Source: Mytilus edulis (lineage: Eukaryota > Mollusca > Bivalvia > Mytilida > Mytilidae). Taken from it: a stretch of 64,000 nt of DNA. Within the stretch, counting starts at the first letter, position 1, and the number at the start of each line of letters is the position of its first letter. Positions 48,501 through 61,598 of the stretch are shown in pieces. The stretch covers positions 14,390,746 through 14,454,745 of the forward strand of contig NC_092354.1 in assembly GCF_963676685.1 (NCBI RefSeq), read 5' to 3'. The position numbers and the translations under genes were made by a program. The notes beneath the pieces were generated by a model that was given only the letters and a program-made list of their open reading frames with translations, searched no databases and had not been told where the DNA came from.

Positions 48501-50778
48501 CTTAAATATTCAACACATGTGGCTCTCAGACACCAGTATTTAAAGTCATCAATTTGTTTTACTGTTTCATCTGTATATGAGGTAAAGTGGATTTCGAATA
48601 TACGACAATGTGACAACGACAGAAAATATACTTAAAAAATCTCTAGGGCAACACACAGTTATTATCATACGGTCTATACACCATAATATATCCAATCAAC
48701 TCCGAATAAAATATTGTAGAGAAAAAAAAATCCGGATAATCTTTGGAAAAGAAAAAAATGTAGGCATGACCGTTTTGCTTCACTAAAAATAATTTCAATT
48801 TCGATTAAAAAATATCTTCAATATTTTTATAGAGACAATTAATGATTATGCATTGTTTTAATTCTTGCCTTTGCTTTTTGCCTCTTAAACTTAATATGAA
48901 GCAACATCGACATGCAAATCTCCTGTAGTAAAATTTGTAACTCAGATTTTATTGTAGAAGTCGATATAATTACATAGCCTCAATGATATCTATGTTGAAA
49001 GTAAAATCACAAAAATTACTGACCACCGAGAAAAAGTTAAAAAGGATATTCTCTAAACAAATGACAAAATCAATAGCTCAAATACATCAAACGAATAGAT
49101 AACAACTGTCAATTTTCTGCAATTTCCTAGAAAGGGAAGAATGATGATACAGTCTTTCATCAATCCTCCCCCTCGTTATTTACTATACGTGCATTACCTA
49201 TTGGCTGAATAGTGGTCACCACATTACCACTAGATGGTGTATTGATGTTGTTCGCAGACAACGCCGTAAAGCCAACTGTTTATACAAAAAAAAATTTTTT
49301 ATAGAAATGTTGAAAAATGTAGAAACAACAATAATACAGATGAAAAAGTAAACATGCATATTCTTCTTATACAATTGAGATAAGTGAGTTGCTTTGACGA
49401 CAGAGAAAAACAGCGTTTACACTTACAACACATTTTAACATTTACTATCGAACATCTATTTACTATTAGTCAACTTTGTTGGTCGCCTCTCTCTTTTCTC
49501 TCTCTCAAATAGAACATAAGTAGCAGTTTATTCAGGTTTTGTACAAGAAGATTTTTATTACGGATTTGACTATGATATAAATCTTCATTGTATGTGGATA
49601 CCAATTCTTATAAAGGCGAAATAGGAAGAGCTAAAATGGATCTTTTTAAGTATATTAATTTTACTAAGAAGCAAATCAAATTGTTAAAAGGTCAATTTCC
49701 TAGGCAAACGGCACACATATAGAGTAGACCGTACTCACTTTTTGTAATTGGATTTCAAAAGAACAGTTATGTAAACAATATACTCACCAAAATTAAAAAC
49801 CAATATAATCTGATTAAGGTACACTGTCTTCATACTTAATTTTTTTCCCTTGGTAAATAGTTTTAGTCTAGTATTTATCGGCTCAGATCTGCAACTGTTA
49901 CAATAGATATGCGTGTCAGAAATTATCGAAAAGTTCTTTTGAAATTATATATACGGTGTATCTTTAAACTTATCGATTATCTCATAAAATTTTCTTATCG
50001 TTATTGAATTGGTCGTGATTATGTGAATGGTTGCCTAGATAAATATTTAGAAAATTTTATGATACATGAGGATTCCTGCTTATTTCATCAGTATATACTT
50101 AAATCCTTATAAGTAGTAACTGGGAATTTCCATTTCTAGAGATATTCACGCAACAATTCCTTAATTACACGTTTATTTAGCCTGAAGTATTTGAATGATC
50201 TGTAAATCCGTGTTAACGAAAGTAATACAATAAACAAATTCTACTCAATGTGATTATCAAAATTCATATTGCAACAAAAATTTTGATTATATCAGTTTTG
50301 TTTACCCAAGACGATATTGAATATAATAAATGTTCAGGTGACAAATGAAATTACTAACATTTTTAACATAGAAGCATGTTTCAGGTTTGTATAGATTATT
50401 GACACTGATCAGCCGAAATATTTGTCAACATGATTTTATAACATCATTTTTGTATAATACAAATATCAGTACCGTCTAGAAATTCTTTGGCCAAATTATA
50501 TATGCTATTTTTACCCTTCGACAAACACGTTTGATCAATTGTGAACTTTATAATGTATGACTGTTGTAAACGTTTTTAAAGTCATGTTAAATTAGATAAC
50601 ATATGATTAAATTCGAATAATTGATATTCGTCATCTCGTTTTAAATTGGGTGAAATTAAACAGATAAATCGTTTACAAGTCTTGATAAAAACTTTAATAA
50701 TGAAGACTCTTGATCTACAACGTCAAAACTCTCGATTTGTTTTTAATTATCTCAAGTGATAACTACACTCTTAATTCA
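45548..50778. repeat. 5.23-kb tandem duplication, unit 2
   Basis: Direct repeat of 40318-45547, beginning CCATAATTATTCGATATG. Similarity ends after ACTCTTAATTCA at 50778, where GTCTGTATTG follows instead of the unit start. All internal landmarks are shifted by 5230-5233 bases, with small homopolymer differences. Confidence 0.9.
49198..49833 (-). pseudogene. Orphan Ly6-type exons 1 and 2 (duplication unit 2)
   Basis: Exon 1 is 49788-49833 and exon 2 49198-49275, identical in protein to the pair in unit 1. No downstream exons 3-4 of its own before unit 1. Upstream block 49834-50170 equals the promoter candidate of unit 1. Confidence 0.75.
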
Positions 50779-51528
50779 GTCTGTATTGTCAAATAAGGGT
50801 AACATTATATTTGTGACAATACACATCAATTAATAAATGAAATGTTTGGCTATATATGAAAAGCGTAATATGAAAAACTAACAATCAAAAGCATGTTGAC
50901 GTTAACAGGTCAAAATTCAGAGTCACATTCATGTTCACTTGCTAGATAATCGATATTGGAGTTTAACGCTACATATTATCAGAAGAGATAACTAATTTCT
51001 TAATTTATAAATTGGACCCTGTCATCCTTAAAAGGTTTGTATTTGAGCTGCATTAGTAAATATGTCTGCCATAAAAAAAAAATTAAAAGAAATATTCTGT
51101 ATGTATTTGTTTGATAATTTACATTGATTGTCGAGTTGTGCATTTGGAGAATTAGAACTGGTACAAATAATATTGTTACTGTAAAGCAACTCCTGTGTGT
51201 AAAATATCAATTTGAGTAAATGGCAAAAAGATAAAGTTCCTGTCGATCACTTTTTCCTTTAAAAAGGAAGAAGTTATAAGTTGAAAGCAAAAGTTAGAAT
51301 CACACAAATACCAAACTCCCAGGAAAGTTAATCAAACATACCAAACGAAGGGACAACAACTGTCACATTCCTGAATAGGCACAGTTGTTTTAAGGAATGG
51401 TTGATCAAATCTGTTAAAGCAAACATTCCAAAGATATAACATCCGACTTAATGTCACATAATAATGTTTATTTGTGTATTTTTCTGTGCTGCATGTTTTT
51501 GTATTTATTTGTACTGTAATCCTGTCAT

Positions 51529-51808
51529 TTAAGGTGGTACCCAAAACTTTCACTAAAATTAATTTGGCTCGTTTAATTTTCATAAAATTTTGACAAAGTA
51601 TTTACTTTGACCCTTTAACCAAAATATATAAATTTCAAAAGTTTTGAACCAACCATATTATCAGAAAAATTTCACTGGTTATATAGCAGATTGACAAACA
51701 CCAATTTTGATCATTGAGAAGCTTAATATTCCTTTACAACACAACGTTATTAAAACGTTTGTCTGATTTTACAGAGTTATCTCCCTGTAGTGTTATGTAC
51801 CACCTTAA
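51529..51808. mobile_element. TTAA-flanked short element (280 bp)
   Basis: TTAAGGTGGTAC at 51529 is perfectly mirrored by GTACCACCTTAA ending at 51808. Shares the CAGAGTTATCTCCC end with the element at 18831-19207. Non-coding. Confidence 0.8.
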
Positions 51809-52004
51809 TAGTGTCATTTTAGTGTTATATTTACCATTGCCATTAAAAGCTAGGTTTGGCTAGCCGCAAAACCAGGTAAAACCCATATTTTTTTTTTCTA
51901 AAAGTGTCATGTACTAAGACATACGATAGACGACGTGAATACATAAAAGATATCTACAACAGATACAAACAAACAGTCTTGATTGTCATTTGTTTATAGG
52001 TTCA

Positions 52005-52225
52005 ATTAGTGTTTCTCGTTTTTCGAGATAAAAATATAGACAAACTCGTTGGTTTTCCAGCTTGAATTGTTTTGCAATAGCTATTTTGGTGCCTTTCATA
52101 GCTTGCTGTTTGATGTGAGCATAGACTCCGTATTGAAGGCATTACTTTGACATATAATGGTTTTCTTTTACAAACTTTGAAATAAATGTGTCACATTGGC
52201 ACTCTTGGCACATCTTTTGATATTT
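52005..52225 (+). repeat. Dispersed repeat, TTGTCTCATTGGCA family (diverged)
   Basis: GTTTCTCGTTTTTCG, CTCGTTGGTTTTCCAGC, CATAGCTTGCTGTTTGATGT and GTCACATTGGCACTC follow the block order of 7786-7972. Confidence 0.65.
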
Positions 52226-55200
52226 ATAATTTAGTTCTGAGTGTCCCTCGATGTCTAATTATAAACAAAACATTTGACAATGGTAAAACAACATTTTTAA
52301 AGTCTTGTAGAACTCTAAAACATGGTATCTTTCTTTTTGATTAATGTATTATAATTGACCAAATTGATCTACACATTATGCCATTTAAATTTATAATTTT
52401 ACAATATGAATTATTCTCGTAACTTAAATTGTAATACGTTATTTATGTCATTCAACTTTATTACTAAATGAATAAAATAGAGATTGGGTGTCCTTTCAAA
52501 TCAAATCCACGAATATTGTTTTATACTACAAAAGGGTAATGCCCAGATCGACCATTCTTCACGATGTTTGGCTCTGAAATTAATGTGCCGTCATCATTTC
52601 CGTCATTGCACTGCCCGGCAAAATTTAATTTTATTTCGTACCAGATACGGTAAATATTGAGCTTACACTGAAACACTTTGTGGTACACATTCTCTTAACG
52701 CCCTCGGCAATGTAACAACAGATTTTTACACGTCAAAAGCTTTTCCTTCCTAGGAACCACGTCAATTCAACATGAAATGAGTGGGGGAATTTTACTTCTT
52801 ATGTGTAATGACCGTCTTCAACACGATGAAGTTTACGTCACTTGTATTGTGAATTGCTTTGTAAAGACATGATTGTATATACAGTTAAAAATTAACACAT
52901 TTGTGATTATAAACACAAATTGAGTCACTCTTCACAATACCCAGTTGAAGGCTGTTCCAGTTTATATATACTTTAGATAACTTCAGTTTTCTGTTTAAAA
53001 TGAGTACCGAAGTGCGACTGAATGTGACCCACCCCCATTAAACTTCGTACTTTATATGGCCTTTTTTACATTTTTTTTATTCCAGAGTCTTTTGTAGACA
53101 AAACGCGCGTTAAGGTCAAATATAAAATTTCAATTCTGGTATATATGAATAGTTAATTCATATATTTATGCGTACAATGTTATATATGGGGGTGGTTTTC
53201 AGCACTGAAACACCCAAAATCCGGTGTGAATCCGGAATTAATGTGAGGGGTGCAAAAAATATTGTTCTGCGGAACGGAGTATGTTTCGAAATATTTTGGG
53301 TCAATTAGCCGAAAATGTCGTGACTTCATCAGCTTTGTCTACAAGTATTATAGTCTACTCAGCAAAACGTATACCCTAAAGGGTAGGGGACTACTTCGGT
53401 TTCGGTTAAAAATGAGTACAGAAGTCCCTCAAACCCAATTCATATTAATGCATAAAATTTTCAGCCCACTGATATATTGTTTTTGTTTTCGAAGATGGCG
53501 TACAACTTAAATGTATATTCCAAACTTCCAATAGCTTCTGTCGGGAAGACTATTCTTTTGGTTGTTATATTGACTGGGTGTATTTTGTCTGTGATACGCT
53601 TCACCAAAGTATATTTAACGGGTATTTTCTAGTAAACAATGTTTAATCTTCTAAAGAGTACACAAACGATGATGAATTTTCTGTTATATAAAATATCATT
53701 GATAGTATCTTATTCTATAAATTAGCTATTTACAAACTTTGAACTGCTAGAAATAAATGTAATGGATTTTCTACATAAAGAAATTTTTTTTCTGGGCAAA
53801 CCCTTTCGGCTGTTTTAGGTCCTAAATGTCCTTCCACTTACTGAATATTGCGATCGGGAACCAGTCTAGATTTGGCTTTGTTTGTAGCACCACTAATGGA
53901 TCTTTTGTAGACAAAAAGCGCATATAATATGACATGCAGGGGCCTTAAAGTGACAGCCAATCAGTTACAGACCGACTTTGTGTGAAATGGTAAAAAGACA
54001 TTTGAAAAGAAATGCATTAATTTGAAAAATATTTGGTACAATTTAAAATAATTACAATGTATTCTAAAAAAACCATAGATATTATTCCTTTTTCTGTACA
54101 ATGATTTAAAGCAGAATATAAGACACTTTAATTCTTTACTTGATTTATATTCGCGAACTTCGTTCTTACATAGTCTATTACAACACACTGTAAATGTCAA
54201 TACACAATATTGAAATTTGTTGAGTTGTCTCATTGGCATTTATATCAGATCTTTTGGTTAAAATATTTTTCGTAAACAAATAAATATTTGTTTGCATTTT
54301 CCGTAAACAGTATATTGAAATACGACAATATTGATATAATGTATACACAGTTAATCAAGTTAGACGCCCTCGTTTCTTTGAGTCCGGCTATATAAATATA
54401 TAATACTCCATATTGAAGGCCTCACTGTTACTTTGCGATTAAGAATAACATTAAAAGTGCTGTAAAATAGGTATGTGATAAATAAAAATTAGAATGTGTG
54501 GCATAAGTGCCAATGAAACAGCTCTCCTTCAAAGTCACAATGTGTAAAAAGTAAACAATTATAGGCCAAGTATTGCTTTTACACCGAGTCTTGACTCACA
54601 CCGAATGACAATAACTTACTGGTACCTCACATAGCAATAGAAGAAAAAGAAACCATATGATCAGTAGTTAGGCGTATCTCGTGTTTGCTATAAGACGTGG
54701 TTCGGTACTTGTCTATCCCAAATTCATGTATTTAGTTTAAATGTTTAATGTTATATTTGTAATTCTCATCGGATTTTGTCAAATGTGTTGACGTCTTTTC
54801 TATTATATTTATGTGTTATGGTAAAGAAAATTAATCACCGTCTTCATTTATCAGATTTGATTTCGTTCAACGTAATCAGTCAATATTTTACGTTTGAAGT
54901 TAGATTCAAAACAAACCGAACATAGTTTTATAATATAGTTAATTGCTACCTTAGTTTGATATTAATAAGTATTAAAATGTGCTTTGTTATTAAATGCAAT
55001 ATCAGTATTTAGTTCAAATATATTATCTTAAATCAATCATAATTCTATCTTATTCATTCTTATGTGACGTCATTTTTCATTTTTTGATGATCTGTTTTAC
55101 AAATTCAAATGACGTCATTTTTTCGTCATTTTTCAGTTTCAAATAGGACGTCACTGGGCGTAGAGGTTTAAACTTATTCGGATGTGTCTACTTTTGTGTT

Positions 55201-55364
55201 TCAAATGTCTGGTTATGTAAATGTATTTCAGTTGTTTCCTGTAATTAGTTAATACTTCAGTTTTATCATGTACATCTTTTGAATATTCATTTTATAAAAT
55301 TTACTGTTTGCAAAAGTATAAATCATTCTAAATTATAGGGATTTTCTGGTAACTAACAGAAAAC

Positions 55365-55720
55365 CCTTGCCGTTTTTGGCACAACCTTTTTGATCTTTTG
55401 GTCCTCGATGCTGTTCAACTTTGTACTCGTTTCTGCTTTCAAACTTTTGTATCTGGGCGTCACATGTAGGTCTTGTGTGGACAAAATACACTTCTGGCGT
55501 ATTAAAATTTTGAACTTGTTGCCTTTTGTTGGCTGTTGTTCGTGTGATTCTTTGTCAATTGTGTTCTCCAATTTATTTATGTTGTAGTCCTGTGTTGTCA
55601 TTTTGATGTTATATTTCACATGGCCATAAAAGTGCGAGGTTTGGCATGCCACAAAACCAGGTTCAACCCACCATTTTTTTCCTTTAAAAATGCCCTGTCC
55701 AAGTCAGGAATATGTCCATT
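55365..55720. repeat. Adjacent copies of two dispersed repeat families
   Basis: 55365-55510 is a GTCTGGCGT-type copy (TTTGGCACAACC, CCTCGATGCTGTTCAAC, CACTTCTGGCGT). 55555-55720 has the GTTTGGCATGCCACAAAACC and AGGTTCAACCCACC blocks of the other family. Confidence 0.6.
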
Positions 55721-58363
55721 GTTATATTATAGTTCGTTTCTGTGTGTATTACATTATAACGTTGTGTCGTTTGTTTTCTCTTATTTTTGAGTGTAAATTC
55801 ACATTGCGATAAGACGTGTCACGGTACTTGTCTATCCCAAATTCATGTATTTGGTTTTGATGTTATATATATATGTTATATTTGTTATTCTCGTGGGATT
55901 TTGTCTATGTGTGTTACATTTTAGTGTTATGTCGTTGTTCTCCTCTTATATTTAATGCGTTTCCCTCGGTTTTAGTTTGTTACCCCGATTTTGTTTTTTG
56001 TCCATGGATTTATGAGTTTTGAACAGCGGTATACTACTGCTGCCTTTTTTTTGCATACGAATACTGAATTTGTCCTTAAGGATTGTTAATGTTATGCTGG
56101 TTAAAATATAAATTTACTTCTAAGAACGACACGTATTTCAACTGGTGTGTACAAATTCTGCACATTACTGTGATCCCCTTTCTCAATTCGGGGAAAAAAA
56201 CCCGCACATTGATAGAATTAAATATAAAACTGAAAACGTCAGGTGGAAAGGTTCTCCAGAAAACGGGTAATAGACCGGCTCAACAATTCAATAGAAGTTC
56301 AGATCTAAACATTTATAAAAGTTTTTGTATATTTGCAAAGCGTTTTACATCAGGTGAACAAAATTGGAGCATGTAGCAGACTTAAGTTGTTCCAAATGCA
56401 TTTATTGTTTTCATAAGAAACCGCACTCTTGTCGAATGTTCGTGCTTGTACAGATCATAGCAGAAAAATGACAAAGGAATTACAATAAGGCTTCGTGTAC
56501 GTTTCCAATGTATGCAGACATTCAAATCAGCCATCAACAACATAAAAAAAAGCAAACAAAGCAAACAAATGAAAAAAAAAACATTATTTGAATAACTTCA
56601 TATTCAAAACATATACATTCATTTATTTTATTTTTCTCACACAAACATATCAATAAATATACAAACACAACACAAATTGAAGCAACTGAAATGTTTAATT
56701 TTAGATGCATACATATGTGTTACATGAATACTTAGTTTTATTTGATACCTATATTTATTATGCTATTTAGTATGAAAGTCTGATACTGAAGCTTTCGTTT
56801 TAAGAATTACTTAGCGGGCTCATTTGAATAATTCCTTGTTAACAGAAGTAAACAATGATCTTTTTTTCTAAAATCATTTTGGTATTATGTTTAAATTTGT
56901 CCACATTTAGTGACGGTTCAAATACATATTGGTGAGCAACACGGACCCTTTAGAGCCTTTGGAGTTAAATAAAGGCATCAGTAGAATACCGCTCTTCGAA
57001 AGTCTAAAATAGATCAAGAGAAATCCTGGTTACAATCTAAAACTGAGGTATACACATCAACTATAAGAGGACAACAATGAAACAATAGAAACACTGAAGT
57101 GCAACACACACAGATACGAACTATAAGATAACAACAGTCATTTTCCATTCTTTGTACAGGACATTTTGATAAACAAAAATGTGGGTAGAACCTGGTTTTG
57201 CGGCTAACCAAACCACGTGCTTTAATGGCAATGTTAAATATAAAACAAAACATACTAAAATGGAAACATTACATGACGGAACAACAGTACATTATGTAAG
57301 AACGTTATGGACAGAGAAATACACAAATAAACATCACAATAGAACATTTCTTCATGTTAATAGTTATAAAGGTACCAGGCTTATAATTTAATACACCACA
57401 CGTGCGTTTCGTCTACATAAGACCAACCAGTGACGCTAAGATCAAAACAGTGAATAAAGCCAAAAAAGTACAAAATGTTAACAGTACTGATGACCCAAAT
57501 TCCAAAATGTTGAGCCAAATGCGACTTAGATTATCTATACCTGGGATATGGAAATCCTTAGTACTTAGAATAATTCGTACTTTTAAAAACAGTAAATTTA
57601 TAAAAACGACTATATAATTGATGTTTATGTCAACACCAAGTGTTAATATAGAAATATTCCCCTGGATAAACCTGTAAAGGGAACACACTGCTCTATTTCT
57701 CATACCCCGAGCCTTTGTAGAAACTACATGACAACTTTTTCAACATTTCTCAAATATTCACATTTAAATTCGTACAAAAGATTTGAGCCGCCGATATTCA
57801 AACATGAATCTCTCGTATATCTGATGTTTTGCTACACAATTTCTTCAACAAAGTTATTATGAACAAAATGTCGTTAAGAGTTGAGGTTGTTGCAATGATA
57901 CAGTTTCAAAATATAAAATAATGAATACCGATATCTGAAAGATTTTTGTTCAGTATATATTTGAAACATTTTATTTGGCATATAGATAAATGAAAAAATC
58001 ACTCTGTGGTTTGTTTGGTTCATGTTGCTTTGTCGTCAGTGGTCTATGGAGTTTTTGTAGCAGTTGCCTTATCTGTTTTGTCATGGTGTTGTCTGTTTCG
58101 AGGGACAGAAAAAACTGGCTTATCATATTTTCTGTTATTTGAGTTCTAAATATTGTAAAAAATGTCATTGTGAGAAAGGGTCAATGAATGTACTTTTTTT
58201 GCTTCCTTTTGAAATGAAAACTCCGTTATGTAAATGCTTTTATCAGATGGTACATAGACATTTTATACATTAAGTGAGGTGTATGAGACTGATTTGGTTT
58301 TCTTTAGTCTTAAAGTTTAATTTCCAATCAATTGACATGGATGTCAGGTTATCTGGTTATATT

Positions 58364-61300
58364 CTAATCTATAAACGAAAGAAAACACACAATTGCCATG
58401 ATGAGAGTCATGTATACAGTACTAGTTGTAACGGAAGTTCCATGATTAAGATTACAATAATCTTTAGTACACGTGGTCTTTTTTGCTTCGGCTCCTCCTG
58501 TTGAGCAGCCTCTTATGACGTCTGAAAAATTACAAAGTTAATATGAATGTTAAACATTTTATTCAAAATGAGTATGATTTGTAGTAATTATTAATAACTT
58601 AATAAGTACAAAAGCTTATTGTGAAATACTAACTGTCTTTAATAAACAAGGCAATATACAGACTTTTGAGCATTTAGGATTATAAAAGTGTCTCTGGTAG
58701 ATATGTGTGTAATATTGAAACCACTATATCATGTATACTGAATATACCTCAAGTAGACGTTTTCTACGTGACATTTATAATACAAATTACATGATTGATA
58801 ATTGATAATTCCTCAAAACATATAACTCATAAATCGTGGTTTGATTTTATTACACTTATAATCTACTTGTATTTACTACTTCGTATATAACATGTATTAG
58901 GAACTATTTTTTCATATCTCTTCTTTGTAAATACGTATATAGATATCGTTAAAATCATATTGTTGTAGCTTTTTCAATGCAACCTACCAAACCTTCCTAA
59001 ATAAGGATTTTTAAATTTTAGGGAAATGCTCGATTACTGACGATAAGAGCATGAACGAACTGTGTTTCTGATTACCTCATCTGACTAGAGTTTTAATGTT
59101 ATTCACTATCCATTAGTGTACTCAAGAATATTATCAAAAAAAGAAGGCATTTTTTTTCAAATGACACTATTTTCCTATGATATTACTTTTGTTGTAGTGC
59201 TTTATTTAAAAGTAATGATTTCTCATTTTATACTATTTAAATCTAGTACTTGCGATTCAAATAAAGTCTATCTTATGATTATCAATTTTGACGTTGTTTG
59301 AACTCTAAACCAACTTTCGAATATCGAACCAATATCACGAGAACCACATAAAAGCGTCTGTAGTGATTTAGGATACCCTGACTCCCGTCTTACCCGTCTT
59401 AAGTGGCACTAGTCGGCGTGCGAGCGTTTTCGCCTTTTAAAGCTCTGTGTGTCCTTCAGTTTTTTTTTCTTTCATTAGTGTTTTCTATTTGATTAATGCC
59501 AGTTGACTATCAATAAACTACTTTTGATTCGAGGGATAATATTGGTTGGGGTTTAAAACAGTATGTGATATTGGAAAGCCATATCATATTCACTTTATTA
59601 TATACCTCACGTGGATGTTTTGTATATGACATGACGTCATACAGCTTAGGGGTGAGATACCGCCTTCTGCTTTGAAATAGTTACTGACATCTATTTTATG
59701 ACGTCACACAGTTAGAGTAGTGACAGAGCCTTTGGTAAAGTGACTGATATCGTGAGCGTCACAGATGAGTCGTATGTAGATGAAAAGCGCGTCTAGCGTA
59801 TTAGATTATAATCCTGGTACTATCATCACGGATATCTGATAAAGGAGATTGCGTTTATCGTGTTTTTTTTTTTTTTTTGCATCCAATTTATCTGTTTTTA
59901 CTACTAAGTATATACCTGTAATAAATTAATTAGTACCTGTAACACCGTCGTGATCAATTACCATGGTTATACAATTCCCAGAACACCAAACCACTGGAAA
60001 ATACTGCAACGCCACAGATAAACTAACTCTCTGCGAACAATAATGGTTCGTCCAGCTGGTACATTTGAAACATTTTATAATTCCTGAATAGAGAAATATA
60101 GGTTTTCTCATTGTTTCTTACATCCCCTTCATTTGATCTTCTATGGCTACCTTTAATGGGTAGTTCTATTTATAGTTTGTGTCTTCCTTAAATTTGTATG
60201 TACATTGAACTGAAGCGCCATAACCAGATTAAAACGTGTGGTTAATTCTAACCAATACAAATAAATCTGATTTTTGTTTTCAAATATGAATTTTAAAAAA
60301 ACAATATATGTAAATTACCTTCTGGCTGAGGAGTGGTAGCCACATTAGCATTGGTTGTAGTAAGGATGCTGTTGGTAGACGATACTGAGAAACAAACTGT
60401 TAAATGTAAGAAACATAGTATTTTGATAATAATTGAACAATATGTTATTTTAAATGCTGAATTTGGCAAAATAAACCTTTTTTATATCAGATTTGTACCA
60501 ACGAGTATACTAAGACTAACAATTACAGGTGACTATGAACAGACTATTTATCATTTAAAAGCAAAACGAGGAGGATAAATTTGGTGTATGCATTTTGTGT
60601 GATTCCTTATTACCTTTGTTTTATTTTTATTGATTAAAATAATAACAGAATGTTGACTGCTATACCCCTTTTTTGACATATTTACTTATTTTGTCTGTTT
60701 GTTTTATACACGCATAGTTCTTAATATAATGGAATTTGATGCGACTATCATACAAGGGAGAAGTTTAGCTAGCTATAAAACCAGAAAATGGAAAATGCCT
60801 GTACCCAGTCAGTAATATGACAGTTGTTATCCATTCGGTTGATGTGTTTGAGTTTTCAGTTCATCAATACGCACGCAATAAATGTTCGTCTCTCTCTAAA
60901 CCGACCGGCATTTCTAATATCACTACTAACAATGATATCTCTGATATTGCCTCCATCTAAAACAATCTTCAAAGAATATTCCAATAACGGCAACAGTAGT
61001 ATACCGCTGTTCGAAATTCATCAATCAATTAAGAAAAAAACTAATTCGGGTAACAAACTAAGACTGAGGGAAACACATCAAATATAAAAGGAGAACAACG
61101 ACACAACAAAAACACAACACTAAATGCAAGACACACAGAAACTCACTATATTATAACAATGGCCGTTTTTCTGACTTGGTATAAATTGATTTACTTGTCT
61201 TATGCCATTTTCATCAACTAATATTTGTTCTAATTATAACATACAATTTACACCTCCAACTTACCCCGTTGTTCAATTACAAAAAAACAAATAACAAAGC

Positions 61301-61598
61301 GTTCATATCGTTTTTTATTTTCTTGTAACTGAACAACGAAGGTATTTATAGGTATACATTGTTTGTCAATTTCCGTCAAAATAAATATCGATAAAAACGT
61401 TTTTTTACATCCATAATTACTCATTAATATATGTTAATTTTCAATTAAGAATAGACTCAATTCCTTGGCACGTGACACCAATATAATGTTGGCCGTATAT
61501 TGACCTTTTATAATGAATTTCGAAAGAATATTCATGGTTGTAATATACTCAACAAAATTAAAGAAAAACATAATCTGATTAATATACAAAATCTTCAT
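58364..61598 (-). CDS. Secreted, probably GPI-anchored Ly6/uPAR three-finger protein (copy F), exon 1 donor mutated
   Basis: Exons are 61553-61598 (MKILYINQIMFFFNF), 60319-60396 (VCFSVSSTNS and linker), 59937-60083 (CFKCTSW, YC, WC, NC, DHDGVT) and 58364-58521 (DVIRGCSTGG, TCTKDYCN, hydrophobic tail ending FID). Together they would give 142 residues, in frame throughout and with the same eight cysteines as copy C. Exons 2-4 have normal borders. The first donor is broken: where the other copies read TTTG-GTGAGTATAT, this one reads TTTG-TTGAGTATAT. The nearest GT is one base earlier and would shift the frame. The gene may therefore be inactive, use another first exon, or carry an allelic or sequencing variant. 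The tail's GPI role is inferred from hydrophobicity. Confidence 0.75.

Larger units (their letters stand above)
50779..58363. other. Intergenic region rich in dispersed repeats
   Basis: No Ly6 exon is found here. It holds a TTAA element (51529-51808), CTGACTTGGTACAG / AACCAGGTTCAACCC-type fragments (51300-51420, 51810-51900, 55555-55720, 57010-57340), TTGTCTCATTGGCA-family copies (52005-52225, 54210-54255, 54495-54610) and GTCTGGCGT-type copies (53040-53150, 53795-53935, 55365-55510, 57395-57520 inverted). It also holds two related stretches with GGTACTTGTCTATCCCAAAT (54700-54810, 55825-56050). A cluster of TGACGTCA motifs lies at 55075-55153. Confidence 0.5.
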
